Of a DNA stretch of 6,554 nt, positions 6,407 through 6,554 are shown piece after piece (position 1 is the first letter of the stretch; each line of letters starts with the position of its first letter). Position numbers and translations under genes: made by a program. This DNA comes from Promethearchaeota archaeon (GTDB taxonomy: Archaea > Asgardarchaeota > Lokiarchaeia > Sigynarchaeales > SOKP01): positions 1 to 6,554 of the forward strand of contig DAOUUT010000213.1 in the NCBI GenBank assembly GCA_030668025.1. Reading direction: 5' to 3'. The notes under the pieces are model-generated. The model was not told the DNA's origin and searched no databases. It saw nothing but the letters and a program-made list of their open reading frames with translations.

Positions 6407-6554
6407 GACGTCGTGGGAGCTTACGGAGCGATATGGTTCGATTTATTATTACCATAGAAATGAGATGCCCGGAATTTATTACGTTAGAGAAATAGCCAAC
6501 CACTTTAAGAACAATGTTGTTTGGTTAAACCCTGAATTAATTCGGTTAGAGTGG
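6407..6554 (+). pseudogene. CoxE-like VWA-domain protein, C-terminal fragment (copy B, runs off window)
   Basis: Translation from 6408 gives TSWELTERYGSIYYYHRNE, then MPGIYYVREIANHF and NNVVWLNPELIRLEW, still open at the window end. This matches copy A (from 1459) in 42 of 46 aligned residues; the four changes are I/V, D/E, L/I and I/V. The expected upstream half (metal-site motif, FHNCVYD, GDAA) is absent: the frame closes at TGA 6384-6386, and the DNA before 6405 is unrelated AT-rich sequence. A GTG at 6405 is in frame but would give only a domain fragment. The copy is well preserved, with many differences at silent positions, so it came from a gene under selection. It could be the displaced native 3' end or a spare cassette. 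Confidence 0.8.

Noticed and set aside
1..6554. CRISPR array, tRNA or rRNA
   Set aside because: No regularly spaced identical repeats and no tRNA cloverleaf or rRNA-like sequence were seen on either strand.

Overview
The window looks archaeal. It is AT-rich, with TATA-like boxes about 25 nt upstream of the likely transcription starts, at least one apparently leaderless gene, T-tract terminators and a HerA-type DNA-pumping ATPase. The style fits a mesophilic, AT-rich archaeon, and an Asgard-like lineage is my guess. The sequence alone does not fix the taxon.

Left part (1-1743, plus strand): the 3' end of a MoxR-type AAA+ ATPase gene, then a CoxE-like von Willebrand factor A (VWA) gene. This is the familiar MoxR/VWA chaperone-type pair. 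The VWA gene is broken. Its frame runs normally through the metal-site motif and up to GDAA, meets 33 nt carrying three in-frame stops, then resumes in the same frame at ASYELTERYG and runs to the normal end.

Middle (1744-6147, minus strand): two genes transcribed toward the VWA gene. The first in transcription order encodes a 669-aa HerA/FtsK-superfamily ATPase with a family-atypical N-terminal region. The second encodes a ~737-aa protein I do not recognise. It has a disordered N-terminal tail with a regular ~15-residue F-x-P-x-L repeat, four helix-turn-helix-like units each closed by an ERFP-like motif, and a C-terminal alpha/beta domain that may be a nuclease-like fold. Its stop codon abuts the VWA stop with no spacer.

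Right part (6148-6554): an AT-rich intergenic stretch with several short palindromes, then a second copy of the VWA 3' half, in the same orientation as the first. The homology starts at the same codon where the left gene is broken. The two 3' halves differ mostly at synonymous sites.

Main interpretation (inference): the two minus-strand genes sit on a ~5 kb unit flanked by VWA 3' halves. This suggests either an integrative element that targets the GDAAM codon of the VWA gene and carries its own replacement 3' end, as e14 does at icd in E. coli, or a cassette system that swaps VWA C-termini. Joining base 1415 to base 6407 would restore an uninterrupted VWA frame. No recognised integrase is in the window, so the unknown multi-HTH protein and the ATPase are the candidates for moving the unit. 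They could equally be its cargo, for example a defence pair.
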